From Mycteria americana (Eukaryota > Chordata > Aves > Ciconiiformes > Ciconiidae), in assembly GCF_035582795.1 (NCBI RefSeq), contig NC_134370.1, forward strand, positions 53,679,501 through 53,743,500: DNA of 64,000 nt, written 5' to 3'. Under the pieces are notes generated by a model, which saw nothing but the letters and a program-made list of their open reading frames with translations, was not told where the DNA came from and did no database searches. Both the position numbers and the translations under genes were made by a program. This document shows, one piece after another, positions 50,601-62,895 of the stretch; within the stretch, counting starts at the first letter, position 1; every line of letters begins with the position of its first letter.

Positions 50601-53600
50601 AGTGTTTCACGCCAAAAGGTATCTGGGTCTTTTAGTTGTAAAGGAAAATATAACCAATTATAAGCATTACTTTCATGATGTTGTATACACTGTTTCTTAA
50701 TCAGATCACTAAAGATGTTATTAAAGAATTTGCTGATGATGGTGTCAAGTATCTGGAATTGAGGAGCACTCCTAGAGAAGAAAAGTCCACAGGTACAGTC
50801 TGTTCTGGTTTTTAATTCGTAAGTCTGATGTGCTATAAAACTTAGTTAAGACTGTGTTAATAACAAGTAAAGTCAAATTTAGTTGGTTCAATAAAAACAT
50901 ACTTTAAATGTAAAAGCAAAGATTTAACCATGTAAAAACATGTCACTTTACTGTTAGATTTTTGAGGACAAAAATGTGTTGGTTATAACTCTACTACCCA
51001 AGAATTTGGGTTATTTGCTTTAGTATGACATCTGAGTCTGCTAATATTTTTAATAGCTGATACATTTTCTTTTTGTTACTTCATTTTTTATTGTCTTTTA
51101 CTTGTGGTTTAATAAAAACACCTAAGAGAAATCCTGTTGCTACTCTCTGGTTCACACTGAGTTATTTTCTTTCTTCTAGATGCTTAGGAGAAGGCTTTAT
51201 TCAAATGTATGCTTCAAAGTAAAGCTGTGTTTATAAACAGAATTAGAACTATATAGATTAGAAGACTATGGACTAAAATCAAAGGTGCAAAATGAAACTT
51301 AGGAGGCTAGAGAGCTGGGTCTGCAACATAATAAAATCAATTCAAGTATGTTTATTCCAAATGTGTACATGTGTTTGTAGGTATGACCAAAAGGATGTAT
51401 GTTGAAACTGTACTTGAGGGTATAAAGCAGTGTAAAGAAGAAGGCTTGGATATAGATGTAAGGTAAATAAAGCACACGGAGTACCTCTGTTTCAAGGTTT
51501 TGTGTAGTCTGATGCTTGGTCATGGTTTGCAGACAGGTTTACAAACCATCAGTGTAGGAAAGAAAATGGTGCTTAAGCTAGACTGCATGGAATGGAAACA
51601 GGTAATTCATATGGAAACCTGAATTTTTATCTTCCTTTTTACTGATAAAGAATGAAACTGGGTAAAGCTTTTTAGCTCTAAGACTGTCCGTTCTCTGCAA
51701 CATTTTCAGGAACAGCAGTGTTTTTGATGGAAATTGCGTTAAAGACCCCTTTTTCACGGCCTAGATTTCATTGCAAAGATTTTGCTTGATTAGCTGTACA
51801 GGCAACCTGCTGTAAAGGAGAGGTGGTCCGAACCAGCAGAACAGTTTCAGAAGGTGTCAGTGGTTGCTTGAAGGCAGGCTGCTTGCCTGTCTTTTATACT
51901 CTTAGTCGCAACCCTTGTTTGATTTATTTGTGGAAGCTGAAGAATTCTCATTCTTCACGTGTGCACCTTGGAGGGGTTGCTGGCCTGATAGTGCAGGCAG
52001 CAAATGAGCAGTGTATTGTTCCCTGCGCTCCCTCTCGCCGTGGCTGTTGCATTTCACAGGCTAACGTGTTTATCTAATTTGTGTGCCTCTGCACTTTGGT
52101 GCCTTCATTCCTTGAACGGTTTCCTATAGAAATACTCCTTATACTCAGCCGTGAAGGATGTGAAGTGCCATTTTTGTTGGTGTCAGATTTGCTGGTCTCC
52201 TGATATTACAGCTTGTATTTAACATAATACGTACATTTCTCTCCTAGATTGTTAATAGCAATAAATAGAAGAGGTGGCCCGGCAGTTGCTAAGCAGACTG
52301 TTAAGCTTGCTGAAGAGTTCCTTCTTTCCACTGATGGGGTTGTAGTAGGACTTGACCTCAGTGGTGATCCCACCGTAAGTTTTTGTTTTATTTTGGTCTG
52401 TTCTTGAAGATAAATATATAATGTTGTGCAACAGCAAGTGGTTCTAATCGTACTTTATTCTTACAAGTTTTTGTCCGATGCTTGTTGCTAGTTTGAATGG
52501 GTTGCTCATAATCTTGATACCAGGTTAATCCCTGTTGCTGTAAGGGGCAGATACTCTAACAAAGAATCAATAGATTAATATATGACACTGAAAAAAGAGC
52601 CACTGAAAAGTAGAGTTTATCTGGGAGGTGTCTGTTACTAAATTGTCCCAGTCAGATTGACTGGGTTGAGGCAAGTTAAATAATATTGCAAGTTGATAGT
52701 AGTGTAAATTTTGTTGAGATGTACCAAATGCTTATTGCATAAAATGTTTTGAGGATATCTGTCAAGTTGAAATGAAATAGCTCTAGGTGGTAGTTGTAGA
52801 AGGGATATAAAAATCAAGACAATTGGCTTGTCAGTGTTGGGCATCATCTGAACTACTGATGTTTGACCAGTTTGTCTAAATTGTGCCCATATAGCAGAAC
52901 GTTATGTGACTTGCTGCCTTCAAAACTCAAGTAATGGGAAAAGAAAAATAATTCAGTGTAACTGTATTTGAATTAAGTATTTTGATATTGCTAGACTTCT
53001 TAATTATTGTAATAGGAGGAGTTTTGTAAAACAAGCTGTAGAACAGTGATATGTTTCTGTCTTCAAGGCAGGACATGGGCAAGATTTTGTGGAACCCCTC
53101 TCAGAAGCAAAAAAAGCAGGTCTAAAGCTGGCGTTGCACCTTTCAGAGGTAAAAGTTTCCTTTATTGTGGTCCTTCTCTGCTATTCCCATTTTATAAAAA
53201 CCTTGATGAAACTAAAATTAACTTCTGTGCGTTTTGAACTTCTCAGGCCAAAGTAGCAATGGTTTGGGGTGTTTCGACAAGAGAGAGAAAAACAAGGAGA
53301 AGTCTTCAACAATCTGTTCTGAATCTGAACTGTCACATTATTTCTTCCTGTATATATCTTTTGGAGGGTTAGGTGTGAATTTGAAAATTAGTAATATTCC
53401 AAGACATCCACTGTTTTCTTCCTGGTATTTTATCAGAAGTCATGTATAGTAAAATTTGTATATTTTCATGAGTAGTCCTGTTAGCTCTGCTTGTAGCAGT
53501 AGAAAGAGTTGGGCTTCTCCATACAATCTGTTGAAGTGGTGGCTGAAGTTTACTCTGGCAAGTCTGATAAATACTGAAAATACTTTTATTTCTTCAGGAA

Positions 53601-56421
53601 ATTAAGCATAATATATGATGTCACAGGCCTATTCATACTTGTTTCTATTTCATTAAGGAGGCTTTTGCAGGTTATTCCTGCATACTTCTCTGAAAATTTA
53701 TTTCTTAATGTCTCAGTGGTCTTTTGGGTTTGTTTCATTTTTTGTTTGGTTTTGGCCTCTTGCAGTTTAAGTTCTTCATGCATCATTTTTTTAATCCCTG
53801 TGTAAAACAAGCGTTAAAGGTGGTCTTGACAGGGAAGTTTTGAAACTGAAGCATACAAAGCTGACTTGAGGCCTCCAACTGAAAGTACTTCAGAACTGCC
53901 AGTAGTGATCGTCTGTTTTTACACGCCAGTTTAGGATTATGGCTTCTTCAGTTTGTAATTCCAAGTTGAGAGTCACTTTCATGCACTACTTTGTTCTTTA
54001 CGGGGTACCAATGCAGATATTTAGTCTCACTAACACTTTCTTTTGGATAAGATATGCTGTGAAAATAGAACTTGAAGTCCGTTGTAATTATTTAATGTGC
54101 TGTTTTATGCTGCCTTGACAGAATGTGAAATATATCCTTTCTAGATTCCAAATCAAGAAGAGGAGACCAAAATTCTCCTGGGCCTGCCTCCTGACAGAAT
54201 TGGACATGGAACATTTCTCAACTCTGCAACAACAGGTTCGGAGGAGTTAGTGCCACTCGTTCGACAGAATCATATACCTATTGGTAAGAAAAAAAGTTCA
54301 GAAAACTACTTGGTGATCTCTAGATTTCAGAATATCATACATACCACTGATCTAGTAACTCTGATTTGTCTTTGACCAGAGGTGACTTAGAAAAACGTGG
54401 CAGTGTATGTGAGAGAATAGTCTATAAAGGTACACTGGTAACGCTTTTGTGGCATATTTGTGGCAGCAGACAACAATTGATGTCTCAGATGAAAACAAAA
54501 CTAAATCAGAACTTTTACTTCCTGTGCAAGGCTGTGTGGTGTTTCTCTGTCTGGTTTGCAAGCTCCCTAAATTTTCTACCCAGCCAGTAGTTAAGAAGAA
54601 ATTGATTACCAAACTTTCCTCAGAATCTGTTATCAAATATTTGAAGCATAGAAAATCAAGGAAACAACAATAGTTGGTTTTAATTTTAATTCAGGAACAG
54701 AAATAAGCCAATTAATGTGTCAAAAACTTAACATGTCTTTTGTTTTGATATATATCCTTGTTTCTTCTTTTTTTTCCCGTAGAACTTTGCATGACATCAA
54801 ACATCAAAACTCAGACAGTGCCTTCCTGTGACAAGCACCATTTTGGATACTGGTACAACATGGGCCACCCTGCAGTGCTTTGTGTAAGTTTTTTGATTTT
54901 AACCATGTATTTCGGCAAAGAGCCAAACTAGTGTGAAATTGGAGAAGGAGGTCTCCTTTTATGGATCAGAGCTGACTGACTATCAATTTCTGACCTTGCA
55001 GCAAATCATCTGCCTATAGGAAATCATCATGTTCTGTTTGAGAAATGCATGTAATACAAATGGGAAGTTTTAGTATTTCTCTTGGTTTTATTGTAAAGCA
55101 AGACCTTTTTTTCTGTATAGATAAGATGATCAGCTGTGCATGCAATGAACTTCTTAACTGTTTGCATACTGACAGATTTCTCTTAAACGTACTGGTCCAA
55201 TGCTTGCATTTAAGCTTGTGCTTACCTGGGTATTTATTATGTTGGATGAGAGTTCTTGAGTTCTCTTGACAGCTAATTAAAGTCCTTAAATGTTGAGGTG
55301 CCCACTATTTTTGCTGGCATTGGCAGGATTTTACTATCATCCTGTTGGTTTAACCCCTGTAATTTGTAGCATTGTCCAAGTGTGCGTATATATTACAGCG
55401 TTGTGCTTATCATTCAAATAAGCCTCAATCCTTATTGTATAAAGTATTTATTACTGAGTTGGAACTCTGTTGTATTAGGTGAAAAATAATTCATGATTAG
55501 AGATTATTTTTGAGATTTTCAGTTGTGAAAAGTCTAGATAACCAATGGAGTCACCTAAGAATGCAGTTTACCCATAAAGGCCTATAAAAACAAGAGTAGT
55601 AGAAGAAGGAGATACTACAGTGTCTTAAGTTCAACAGGATGTAGTTAGCATTCTTCTCTGTGGGGAGTCGCAGATGGGTAATCTCATTAACCCTGAAATA
55701 ATCCTAACTTGCTCCTTTTAGATTAATAATCTTTAGGTGGCTTTCAATCGTATGTTTTTGATGCTAGCCTAGTACTTCAGTCAGTATCAAGAAACTGTTC
55801 TAGTTGGCACTAAGTGTGGAGGGTGAGGCAGTTTCTTCCCTGAAGATGCAGGAATAGAGAGTATGCTCTAGTTCCCAGGTCTGAGGAAAGGGAAAAGAGG
55901 AATAAGGAGATGTGCAAATACTGATATAGCTTGCATGTATGCATCATTTGATAGCCATCTTTCAAGCAATTTTAATAGGAAATCCTATTTTCTTGATAAA
56001 TTGTACCATCACTTTAAGAAGTTTTCTTGTACGTTTGAATAATTTATTAATTTTGAGTGAAAGTAGGGCAAATAAAGTATGAAATAATTACCCACAGATG
56101 AAAGAACCGTGGAATAAAATGTGAAACAGCAAGATTGAAGTCGTTTGTAATGTGTAGAAAAAAACCTTTTTGATGTAGAGGAACTAATTTAAACTTTTTT
56201 TTTTTTCTTTTCTTTCAATTCAACTCCAGACTGATGATAAAGGCGTCTTTGCAACAGATCTATCGCAAGAATACGAGCTGGTTGCAAAAACATTTAATCT
56301 GACTCGATCACAGATGTGGGATCTTTCCTATGAATCAATCGACTATATCTTTGCTTCAAGTGTAGTAAAATCAAAGCTGAGGGAACAGTGGTGTAAACTG
56401 AAGCCAACTCTGTTTGATTAA
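47391..56421 (+). CDS. ADAL: Adenosine deaminase-like protein (N6-Me-AMP deaminase)
   Basis: Zinc-dependent amidohydrolase known to deaminate N6-methyl-AMP to IMP, clearing modified nucleotides in the cytosol. Ten phase-consistent exons, 1056 nt, 351 residues (human 355): 47391-47444, 49216-49346, 49868-49928, 50705-50792, 51381-51462, 52248-52374, 53068-53148, 54145-54283, 54783-54883, 56230-56421. Active-site pieces are visible: the metal pair His21/His23 (VELHAHLNG), His205 and Glu208 (ALHLSE), His229 (DRIGHGT) and Asp290/Asp291 (TDDKGVF). Exon 7 uses an AAG acceptor (CTTCAAG|GCAGG) in preference to a CAG four bases on, which would break the frame. The ATG context GCCGTCATGG has a G at +4. 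The gene looks intact; intron 1 holds a possible in-frame extra exon. Confidence 0.97.
48836..49003 (+). other. Candidate in-frame cassette exon in ADAL intron 1
   Basis: 168 bases, exactly 56 codons, open in the phase set by ADAL exon 1, bounded by TTAACTTGCAG| and CACCAA|GTGAGAAGG. It starts with WMGKEFLNPYYTFLNTEAAV and shows no known domain. Inclusion would separate Val18 from the HAH metal site by 56 residues and would probably spoil the enzyme, so it may be a cryptic or regulatory exon, or chance. Confidence 0.35.
49664..49680. repeat. (AAT)n microsatellite in ADAL intron 2
   Basis: A short run of AAT triplets, five or so units. Confidence 0.8.
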
Positions 56422-56741
56422 TCAAACTGTTGTTCTCAACAGCTTGGGTGCATTAGCTTAGTTAATAAGCACTTTTTACTGAAGTCCCTGGCTTGTTTCA
56501 GACTTCAGGTTTATAAATCCAGCCCATAAACTGTGCCTGTGCAAAATGAAGACATCAGGAATGCATCCTTTGTTAGTGGGGACAGAAGTAAATGTTCTTT
56601 CGTAGTTGGGAAGGGCTCTCAACCAGTGACTTGAATTCCAAATGTGTTGTCACATCATTTCTCTCCAGTTCATACGACATTTTAAAAAAATACTTAGTTG
56701 AAATATGTCATCATACTACAAACATTTGAGAGTCAGAACAA

Positions 56742-56747
56742 AATAAA
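56742..56747 (+). promoter_or_regulatory. ADAL polyadenylation signal, proximal
   Basis: AATAAA about 320 bases after the ADAL stop. The sequence following it is T/G-rich (AGTTGTTGGGGTTT), compatible with a cleavage site. Confidence 0.6.
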
Positions 56748-57142
56748 GGCACAGTTGTTGGGGTTTAAAATGCCTCTGCTGGCAACATTACACCAAGCAG
56801 TTTGTATGTATGGTGTGTATATTTGGGTTTTGTATTGTTTTTAAACAGAAGTTTTGAGCAATTGGTTGAATGTGAAGACAGAAACAAACTCAGGGAGAGT
56901 GAAGTACTTGTCTCAAAGGAATTAAATATTGCATCTATTTTTATTGGCGTACATGTATGACTGAAGCCTGCTGTGGATTGTGTAGCATATGTGGTGGTGC
57001 CTATTGATGCGCTCGGCACTGGTAGTATTTAGACAAAGTTAAGAGTCTTGAATGCCTTAGCAAATTGTGAGCTACTTTGGGGGGAAATGGTCTAATTCTT
57101 AAAATGCTTTTTAGAATTGCTGCTTGTTTCTTGTAAAAAAGC

Positions 57143-57148
57143 AATAAA
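57143..57148 (+). promoter_or_regulatory. Possible distal ADAL polyadenylation signal
   Basis: AATAAA followed about 40 bases later by a GT-rich run (57189-57222, GTGTGCGTGCGTGTG type), which resembles a downstream element. If used, it gives a longer ADAL 3' UTR. Confidence 0.4.
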
Positions 57149-57188
57149 AATAGCTTCAACCTCCATGATTTTGAAACCACTACTTCAA

Positions 57189-57222
57189 GTGTGCGTGCGT
57201 GTGTACGTGCATGTGTGTGCTT
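57189..57222. repeat. Imperfect (GT)n/(GTGC)n tract
   Basis: Alternating purine-pyrimidine run of GT, GC and AC steps; read on the other strand it gives a His/Thr/Arg-rich artefact frame. Confidence 0.8.
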
Positions 57223-59510
57223 GAGATCTACAGAAGCGAAGCACATATAACCTGCTGCAGGATTTGGTGAGTGTGAGTCCCCACAGCGGAGTCGCTGTCT
57301 CCGAGCGGCACCACTTCTGTTCTGGCAGCAGAAGCGTGCTCCTTGGTTCAGGCAGTGACGGGATTCGCTCCACGTGTGCATGTGTATTTTGATATGGAGA
57401 TATCAAAATATATATGAACATACACATGCAACAGAATCTAATACTAGATATTGCTAGCTAGTGTAGGAAGTAGCCAGAGAGAAGGTATTTCATACCTAGA
57501 ATATTTTTACATTGACTAATTAAACAAGCGAACATTCTGGGCTCTACAAGGAACACTGAATATAAATACAATGATACAAAAGCTGTTCATGACTTCTGTT
57601 TTGGTCTTTTTTAATAAAATCAGCATAAAGTAGTTGTTCTGGCTGCAAAGTGGCAATAAGAAAGAAAAAAAGGGTGGGGGGAAAAAAAGGGTGGGGGTAA
57701 GATAGCAAAGAAGTTGGTATGTCTGTGTGGCTACCTGAGGTTTCCACAGAATGTTTTCCAAGCAGAAAACATTCCTGTTGGAGATGGGGGGAAATTACAT
57801 GAAGCAGAACTGTGGTTTTATGTATTCTTATCTGAACTCAGAATAAGACCTCATGCTTTTTATTTATAAACAGTACTTTAAATTACTTTCCAAATAGTTT
57901 CACTGATCACGTTATCTTTTGTTGTTTGATCACATTGCATTATCACACGCTGTTTGATCAAGTTTGTATTTGCTTTCTACAAAAATAATTACTATGGTAA
58001 ATGTATTCTTTTACCTTTCTTATTGAAAAGCTTTCTAAAGACAGGTTGAGCAGCTTTCTGGAATGTTAGAGTTACGTGTATCTTAGTCTCAGGATAAGTG
58101 GGCCTACACTCAAGTGAGATGGCATTCTCTTGTAAAATAAGTTTTATAATATTTTTGTAGGTTATGGCCTTCTAATAACTCTTCAGTAACATAGTATTTG
58201 GTTTATTAGCAAAGAAAAACTGTCGACTGCCTGTTTATTTACTAAGGGGTCATCCTCAGTGTTCATTTTATCTGTCAAGTCTAAAACTTCCTAAAGCAAA
58301 ATAAGACTCATAATTAGTGTCTGATGAGGTTTTTAGTTTCAAACTGTGTTTTACAGAAGTAAGTTTGATTTCTAAGGTTTACATGTTGCATGTGACATGT
58401 AGATGTGTTCATTCAGAAAGCATAGCCCTGGTAAACACTGCTGTTTTCAACTTCCTTTCTTCCCCTGCAAGCATACAACGTCTTAGAGATTTTTAACATT
58501 ACGGACTGTTACATGTAGCTCTCAGTATTTCCATTTAATTGACTTCTGTGTGTCTTCAAAATACTGCTTTGCATCAGTTGTAGTACTGCCCCCAAACAGT
58601 GTGGTACATGGCATCACATGGATGCTGCATAGTTTTTTAATTTAAAAACTTCCCTGATTATTAATGAAACAACAATGTTCTGGATACATAGTGAAACAGT
58701 GCTGTTATATGTAATCTAGAGCTATGGAATCACTCTTTGGAAGACTGTGTACTTTCCCTGTCACTTAGATACTTGCAGATGTGCTGCTGATTTAAAAAAA
58801 AACACCACCACTTTGCGTTTAACAGTGTTTATAGTGTCTCAGCTGGTAATGGAAGTCAGGAGGTAACTTGGAGGATTCCATTTGTGTGAAGTAAAAGAAC
58901 CAGGAATATATTTGGGTGGCTGAAGAACGATACACAGAACCAGGGGATTTCTGTATATTGGTTTCTAACTGTGTGTTACTGCAGTTATTTACACTGCAGA
59001 AGTGTAACGCTTAGAGTAGAAATGAAAGTTGGAAAGAATGGGGAGAAGTTTTGGAATGAAGAATCATGATCTGATTAGAACTTCGTTGTGCACAGTTCCC
59101 AAGTTGTACAGTAGAAGCTGAAACTATTGCTGGGCTATTTTTCAGGAGTATGACTTCTGTAAGTAAAACTGCAAAGGTTCCTTCTTTGGCTTCAGGGAGG
59201 ATTATAGTTAATTTTAATTTAAGCGCTTGTTGCTGAGCCTGCTTGTTAAATTCGGAGTTAACTGCGAGATAACCATTGTTTAGTTTATAATGTTGTATAA
59301 AAATGACTGTGACATACAGTCAGAGTGAAGCATCACCACTGAAGTAACCATCAGTAATGGGGCAGAGGACTTTTTTTTTCCCCCTGAATTCAGTGGAAAT
59401 TCCAAGTAACTATTTCTAGAATTTCATATGGTATAAGATGAGCTTTGAATATGTATTCAGGTGCAGCTCAACTTATTATTTAAGTAAACAAAATACATCT
59501 AGACTGAGCT
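57223..59510. other. ADAL-LARP6 intergenic region
   Basis: No gene recognised. It contains a duplicated polypurine block (AAAAAAAGGGTGGGGG twice, 57666-57697) and a more GC-rich patch of about 150 bases at 57225-57370. The two flanking genes point toward each other here. Confidence 0.4.
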
Positions 59511-59520
59511 AAGATTTTCA

Positions 59521-59526
59521 TTTATT
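59521..59526 (-). promoter_or_regulatory. Possible LARP6 polyadenylation signal
   Basis: TTTATT on the + strand is AATAAA for LARP6, about 930 bases past its stop codon. Other candidates are possible. If this one is used, the CR1 copy lies inside the 3' UTR. Confidence 0.35.
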
Positions 59527-59919
59527 TCCATCTGATTATATGAGATAACACAGAACAGTCTTCAATGCTCAGAGTCTTTGTTCACATCACATGAAAAGAC
59601 ATACTTTGGTCCTACTAAACAATATTGTCTTTGGAGATGTATGCAAGCAGAGAGCAACTGCTCACTGTAGCATAAGTTTCTCAGAGTTCCTTTTTGAGAC
59701 AAACACAGAAAGTCTTCAAAACCTCTCTTCCTTATGATTAGGCTGATAACATACCACAGCTTATCATAATACAACCGCTAAACTAAGTATTTGCACACTG
59801 CTCTTCAGGATCATAGCTTTGCAAATAATGTAGTTACATGAATTATTTATATGCCTGTTTCAAACTAATACATTAAAAAAAAATAACAATGCAGATAAAG
59901 GCATTGCATTAGGTAAGTG

Positions 59920-60318
59920 CATAAGATGATTAAGAGACTGGAGCACCTCTCATATGAGAGGCCTAGACAGCCGGGGCTGTTTAGACTGGAGAAGGCCCAG
60001 GATCTCATCAATGTTTTTAAGTATCTGATGGGAAGGAGTAAAGAAGGTGGAGCTAGGCTTTTCTCAGTGATGCCCAGTAACAGGAAACACAAAGCAAACA
60101 CAGGAAATTCCACCTGAACATAAGGTAACACTTTTTAACTGTGTGGATGGTTGAACGTGGGAACACATTGCCCAGACAGGTTGGGGAGTCTCTATCCTTG
60201 CAGATACTCAAAACCCTAAGTGACCTGCTGTAGTGGACCCTGCTTGAGCAAAGGAGGTGGACTAGACAATCTCCAGAGATGCCTTCCAACCTCAGCTATT
60301 CTCTGATTCTGTGAAGTG
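59920..60318 (+). mobile_element. CR1 LINE 3' end, 5'-truncated
   Basis: It encodes the familiar C-terminal CR1 reverse-transcriptase segment RLEHLSYERPRQPGLFRLEK in somewhat decayed form. The well-known CR1 3' UTR follows (GTGGACCCTGCTTGAGCAAA, GACTAGACAATCTCCAGAGA, CCTTCCAACCTCAGCTATTC) and ends with an ATTCTCTGATTCTGTG tail. The severe 5' truncation is normal for CR1. It lies antisense to LARP6, about 140 bases downstream of the LARP6 stop codon. Similarity to the consensus looks clearly higher than for the 7.7-kb fragment, so it is younger. Confidence 0.93.
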
Positions 60319-60458
60319 AATATACAAATATACAAATGACAAAGTCTCTATATGAATACAAAATTTTTAAAATTAAATACTGACTTAACTTAGTCACTCA
60401 AGTGACAATTTTTCACCAGGCTTGAACAAAAGCAGTTGACTGACTTGTGAAATTGTTT

Positions 60459-62895
60459 TTAAAGAACGATTTCATTCTTTGTAGCCTTCCTTCTTTCACA
60501 TCCATTGTGGAATCCTTTAGTGCCATCAGGACCTTTAGGCAGCCGCAGCACCCCTACAGGCAGACCATCTGCATTTTGTATTTTCCGAGCTAACATGGGG
60601 CTACTGACGGGACTCTTCTCTTGTGTTACAGTTTGGGCTTTTCTTCTCTGTACCCAGGGGCTACCAGAAGGAGTGATACTGCTATCCGAGGAATAATCTG
60701 TACATTTCCTTGGAATTTCAGGGCTAGTGCTTGGGTTAAGCTTGCTGTCTTCAGCCAGCGGAGACTTTTTGGTTAGTTTTCTTAGTGAAGATGGACTGTT
60801 CCAAGGACTAGATCTGGGTGACACATTAGGACTCAAATGGGCGGCTGGGCGAATGACGGGGCTCAAATTACTCATAGTATTTGTTGCAGTACTTTTGCGT
60901 CCTGACAATGGTGATGTAGGATTACTCTCTGGGTCAGAAGAGCTATTTGCTGAAGATTCATCACCAACAAACTGAAGTTCCTCAACTCTCTTATTAAGGG
61001 ATCTAGCCTTCTTAAGACTCTTGCTGGTATCTTCATCACAGTTCTTGTCTTTGGGAACTTTTTTCTTTGGAGGTTTCATGCCTATTAGGACAACTTTCAT
61101 GCCGGTCTCTTTCTTTTCAGCACACATGAAGGCATGAGCACGTATGGCAGCATCTACTTCTTCAAATTCTATAATTGCACATTCCTGAGTTCCCAGTTGG
61201 GTGTACCGATTGCTGACCCTCCTGATATCAGGTGGTAGATCCCTACCAGGCTTGAGAATACGAACTGATGAAATTACACCAAAAGTTACAAAGGCTTTGA
61301 GGATATGCTCCATTATCCTTTCTTGCATGCATCCGTTTTCTTGTTGTTTGTTAAGAGCCTGCAGCTCAGAAATCATGTGGATATCATACACCAGTAACAT
61401 CCTGGTAGGGACGTTTTCGCTTGGAAACACTGGAACAGGAGTATTTCTTCTAACCTTTCTGTTATCATCATTGAGCTCAAGAATGTTCGAGTACTTCAGT
61501 GCATAGGCTGTGGTTCTCCAGTCACGGGTCAGGTGTTTCACCTTGAAGACAGACACAGGTTAAGCACCACAACTGATCAAACCCACTCAAACTAATTACA
61601 GAAAGTGTAAGGCAGATGCAGAGTGTAAGGCAGATGCAGGCTCCAGTCTACGAACAGAAACCTGGATTTAAATTTCATGTAGCAGACTTGAGTGAAAAAG
61701 TAAAAGTTTTCCTGCTATAATGGGCATCAGTGAGCTCCTGTAAAGCTCATGTCCTTTGAATCTACTGAAAATAGAAACTGACACTAAATTTCAAACTGAA
61801 AATCATTACTTTATCTTAAAGCCTGCTCAAGGGATGTTCAGTCATTCCATATCTAGGTCTGAACCATGACCAAAATGCACGTTCTGTGGGTTTTATTTTG
61901 TTAAATTTGCCAAACAAGTAGTTTTGCCAAGTTTAGGACTTCATTTTATTGACCTGATTTTTCCTCCCTCAAAAATATCACTTTAAAAAAACCCACAAAC
62001 TTCTCCATTTCCAAGGAGTGTTTTTAAGAGTTTATCTGTTACCAGTATAATCTGTTTGAAGTGGTCTGAAGAAACTGGGAGTGCCTTAACTTCTAGACTG
62101 AATAGCTCTACAAAACTGTCAGATTTAGAATCTTGACAAAGTGTTTCTACTGTAATTTTAGAAATCAGTTACATACACATATTTACACAGGAGTTCCTAA
62201 TGTAAAAAGAAAAAAAAAAGAATAAAGAATAAAACCCACCTCACCTTTAAGTGACTTAAGTTACCAGATACTTTCTACTACTCTTAATTTTTGGATCTCC
62301 ATACATTTGCAAAGGTCAGATTCACCATCCCTTCTCAGAGACAAGAAAATAACTTTACCAGGATTACTTAGCTACTCATGAGTAGCTGATCTAGAAACGA
62401 ATTTTATCCAATGTCCCATTTAGTATGCCCTGCTCTCTCCCAGAATGATAATTTAAAAGCATAGTTGCTTAAAAGCCCATGATTTCCCTAGCCCATCATA
62501 AATGAGTTCAGCAACTGAAGTTCTGGGTTAAGAACAAACCTAACCGTCACACCAAAACTGAATCAACCCCTAAGAGAGGCAGATAAAGAGGAAGACTGTA
62601 AAACCACCTCTATAAAATAATTTATTTTCATCTATCTCTCCTAATGTTTTTAGATTCATCAGGCTTACACAAGGCACTTCAAATCTTAAAAAGTTAGCTT
62701 ACCTTCTTAAAAGAAGTGAGGAGTTTAACACTGACATAGCCCATCTTATTTCTTCTCACATGCTTTAGAAGGAAGGCATCTTTCTCAAGGTTCTCATCTG
62801 AGAAGTAATATTCAATCTGTGCTATTAACTTCTGGATCAGGTCATTTTCTGGTGGTTTCCAGTTCTGGTCAGAGTCATCATCATTCTCCCCACCA
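60459..62895 (-). CDS. LARP6: La-related protein 6 (acheron), 5' exon outside window
   Basis: RNA-binding protein that recognises the 5' stem-loop of type I collagen mRNAs and controls their translation. Two exons are present: 62895-62703 (193 nt) and 61541-60459 (1083 nt, stop included). The first carries the La motif (QIEYYFSDENLEKDAFLLKH). The second carries the RRM (from about MLLVYDIH to VVLIGMKPPKKK), a basic nuclear-localisation-like patch, a Ser/Pro-rich region (NSSSDPESNPTSP, SPWNSPSS) and the C-terminal LSA motif (DGLPVGVLRLPKGPDGTKGF). Exon joins are phase-correct: the upstream exon must supply two bases before 62895, and 62703 to 61541 joins Lys to Val. Human LARP6 has three coding exons; the acidic N-terminal exon is not in the window. 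The gene looks intact as far as seen. Confidence 0.96.
61603..61638. repeat. 18-bp tandem duplication in LARP6 intron 2
   Basis: The unit AGTGTAAGGCAGATGCAG appears twice head to tail, about 60 bases upstream (in transcript sense) of the last LARP6 exon. Confidence 0.9.

Noticed and set aside
60505-61506. Three + strand frames inside LARP6 exon 3
   Set aside because: They are antisense shadows of a conserved coding exon with a clear La-related protein translation.
61542-61556. In-frame ATG (MSVFK) as a start for LARP6
   Set aside because: The sequence before 61541 is an intronic acceptor (GTCTTCAAG); the La-motif exon at 62703-62895 joins here in phase.
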